Assembly (NCBI RefSeq): GCF_022458985.1
Contig: NC_061774.1
Location: 9,414,616-9,478,615 of the forward strand
Direction: 5' to 3'
DNA length: 64,000 nucleotides
From: Mugil cephalus
Taxonomy: Eukaryota > Chordata > Actinopteri > Mugiliformes > Mugilidae
Each line of letters begins with the position of its first letter. Position 1 is the stretch's first letter. Shown one piece after another: positions 63,101 through 64,000 of the stretch. The notes beneath the pieces are model-generated. The model was not told the origin of the DNA. It did not search any database and was given only the letters and a program-made list of their open reading frames with translations. Both the position numbers and the translations under genes were made by a program.

Positions 63101-64000
63101 AAAAAGCTCCGATAGTGAGTTTATCTCAAATCCCTCCCTCTAATAGCTTTCTCTTTCTAATGAACAGTTCATAATGATCAGTAGATTATGTATAATTTAA
63201 AGGTTGCTCAAATTCTTGGCTTCAAAATAAAAACTTTCAGACCTCATCTTAGTGATTCGAAAGTCCCAGAACCTTTGTCTTTGTGGTTTCTCCTGTTCTT
63301 TAACTAATTATTCTTCTTCAACCTGCCTGATCTGCTTTCAACAACAACCGAGAGACTAATAAGTAAGAGTTAGTAATGTTTTTATATAATTAATCTTTCA
63401 TAGCAAAAATGTGAAGACTGTGAGGTCTGGTTATCTGGGATCAAGAAATGGTCCATTTCGTAGCAGGGAGCTTAAAAAAAGAGTAGGTCTCCATCTTGTG
63501 AAGGAGCTCTGCATGTTTTTTTCCCCCTACCTCTCCGTCTCTGGTGCACAAAGCTGATATTGTTGTCAAAGCTTTTTTACAGTGACCCGTTACAAGGAGC
63601 CCGGGACCATCTGGTAAAATAAACGGTCAAATAAAAAGCGGCTAACCGACACCGCCCTCGCTTCTGTTGCAGCTCGGCCATGGAAACGCTGAAGCTTCAA
63701 CTCTTCCCTCTCCTCTACGCGCACCTGGCCAGACGTCCCACATCCCCCCAGCCTTCCTGCCTCCCTTCATTTACCATATGAACCAGTGTCGCTTTCCAAT
63801 TAAGAGAAGAAACGAGGGTCTGGAGATGAGGAGAGACAGCAGCAGCTTCTGGAGTCAGCATGAAAGCTGCTCATTTGCTGACGTCCTGCTGTGTTAATTC
63901 AACCCCTGCATGAGTGTGTATGTTTTCACACTGGCCTAGTGAACTCTTTAATTTCATGCCATCAGAGGACCTCTGGTGTGGACAAATACACTCAAAGGAG
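57156..64000. other. Gene-poor intergenic DNA
   Basis: No recognisable exon or RNA gene on either strand. The longest open frame (58058-58615) contains a poly-Phe run encoded by a T tract at about 58318-58337 and no known domain. Another long T tract is at about 59314-59345. Distal regulatory elements cannot be excluded by eye. Confidence 0.4.

Noticed and set aside
1-64000. CRISPR arrays, operons, rRNA, tRNA genes, phage or viral genes
   Set aside because: None seen; the window is vertebrate chromosomal DNA, and the only tRNA-like sequence is the SINE head near 56820.

Overview
The window is vertebrate nuclear DNA, almost certainly from a teleost fish and probably a percomorph. The genes are split by GT-AG introns, and the coding exons match vertebrate families closely. 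The non-coding DNA is AT-rich and holds fish-type repeats: decayed Tc1-like transposons, a recurrent palindromic MITE, and a tRNA-like SINE. No bacterial, phage or CRISPR feature was seen.

Six protein genes with clear identity were assembled by hand from exons with matching phases, plus one intronless gene. From left to right: ccdc85b (2657-3259, +, intronless); fosl1/Fra-1 (8751-6317, -, 4 coding exons); yif1a (13422-19371, +, 8 coding exons); a FOXN2/FOXN3-type forkhead gene (21661-24600, +, 4 coding exons); atl3, atlastin-3 (27687-35016, +, 14 coding exons); cfl1, cofilin (39642-44424, +, 4 coding exons, the first holding only the ATG); and prss23 (47283-46126, -, one coding exon). From 47.3 to 64 kb no gene could be recognised.

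From general knowledge, the human orthologues CCDC85B, FOSL1, CFL1, YIF1A and ATL3 all lie in 11q13, and CCDC85B and FOSL1 are convergent neighbours there too. The window is therefore a rearranged piece of an ancient linkage group. The genes do not form one pathway. Several are growth- or cytoskeleton-linked (fosl1, cfl1) or act in the early secretory pathway (yif1a in ER-Golgi traffic, atl3 in ER fusion).

The best regulatory signals read from sequence are: four perfect AP-1 sites in 208 bp inside a fosl1 intron; a CArG box beside a TGCGTCA element upstream of fosl1, like the c-fos SRE/FAP pair; two perfect CArG boxes about 1 kb upstream of cfl1; and two ZNF143-type motifs plus an ETS site at the atl3 promoter. 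I saw no clearly undescribed system. The most unusual coding feature is the long C-terminal tail of atl3, which is followed by an 87-bp intron that stays open in frame.
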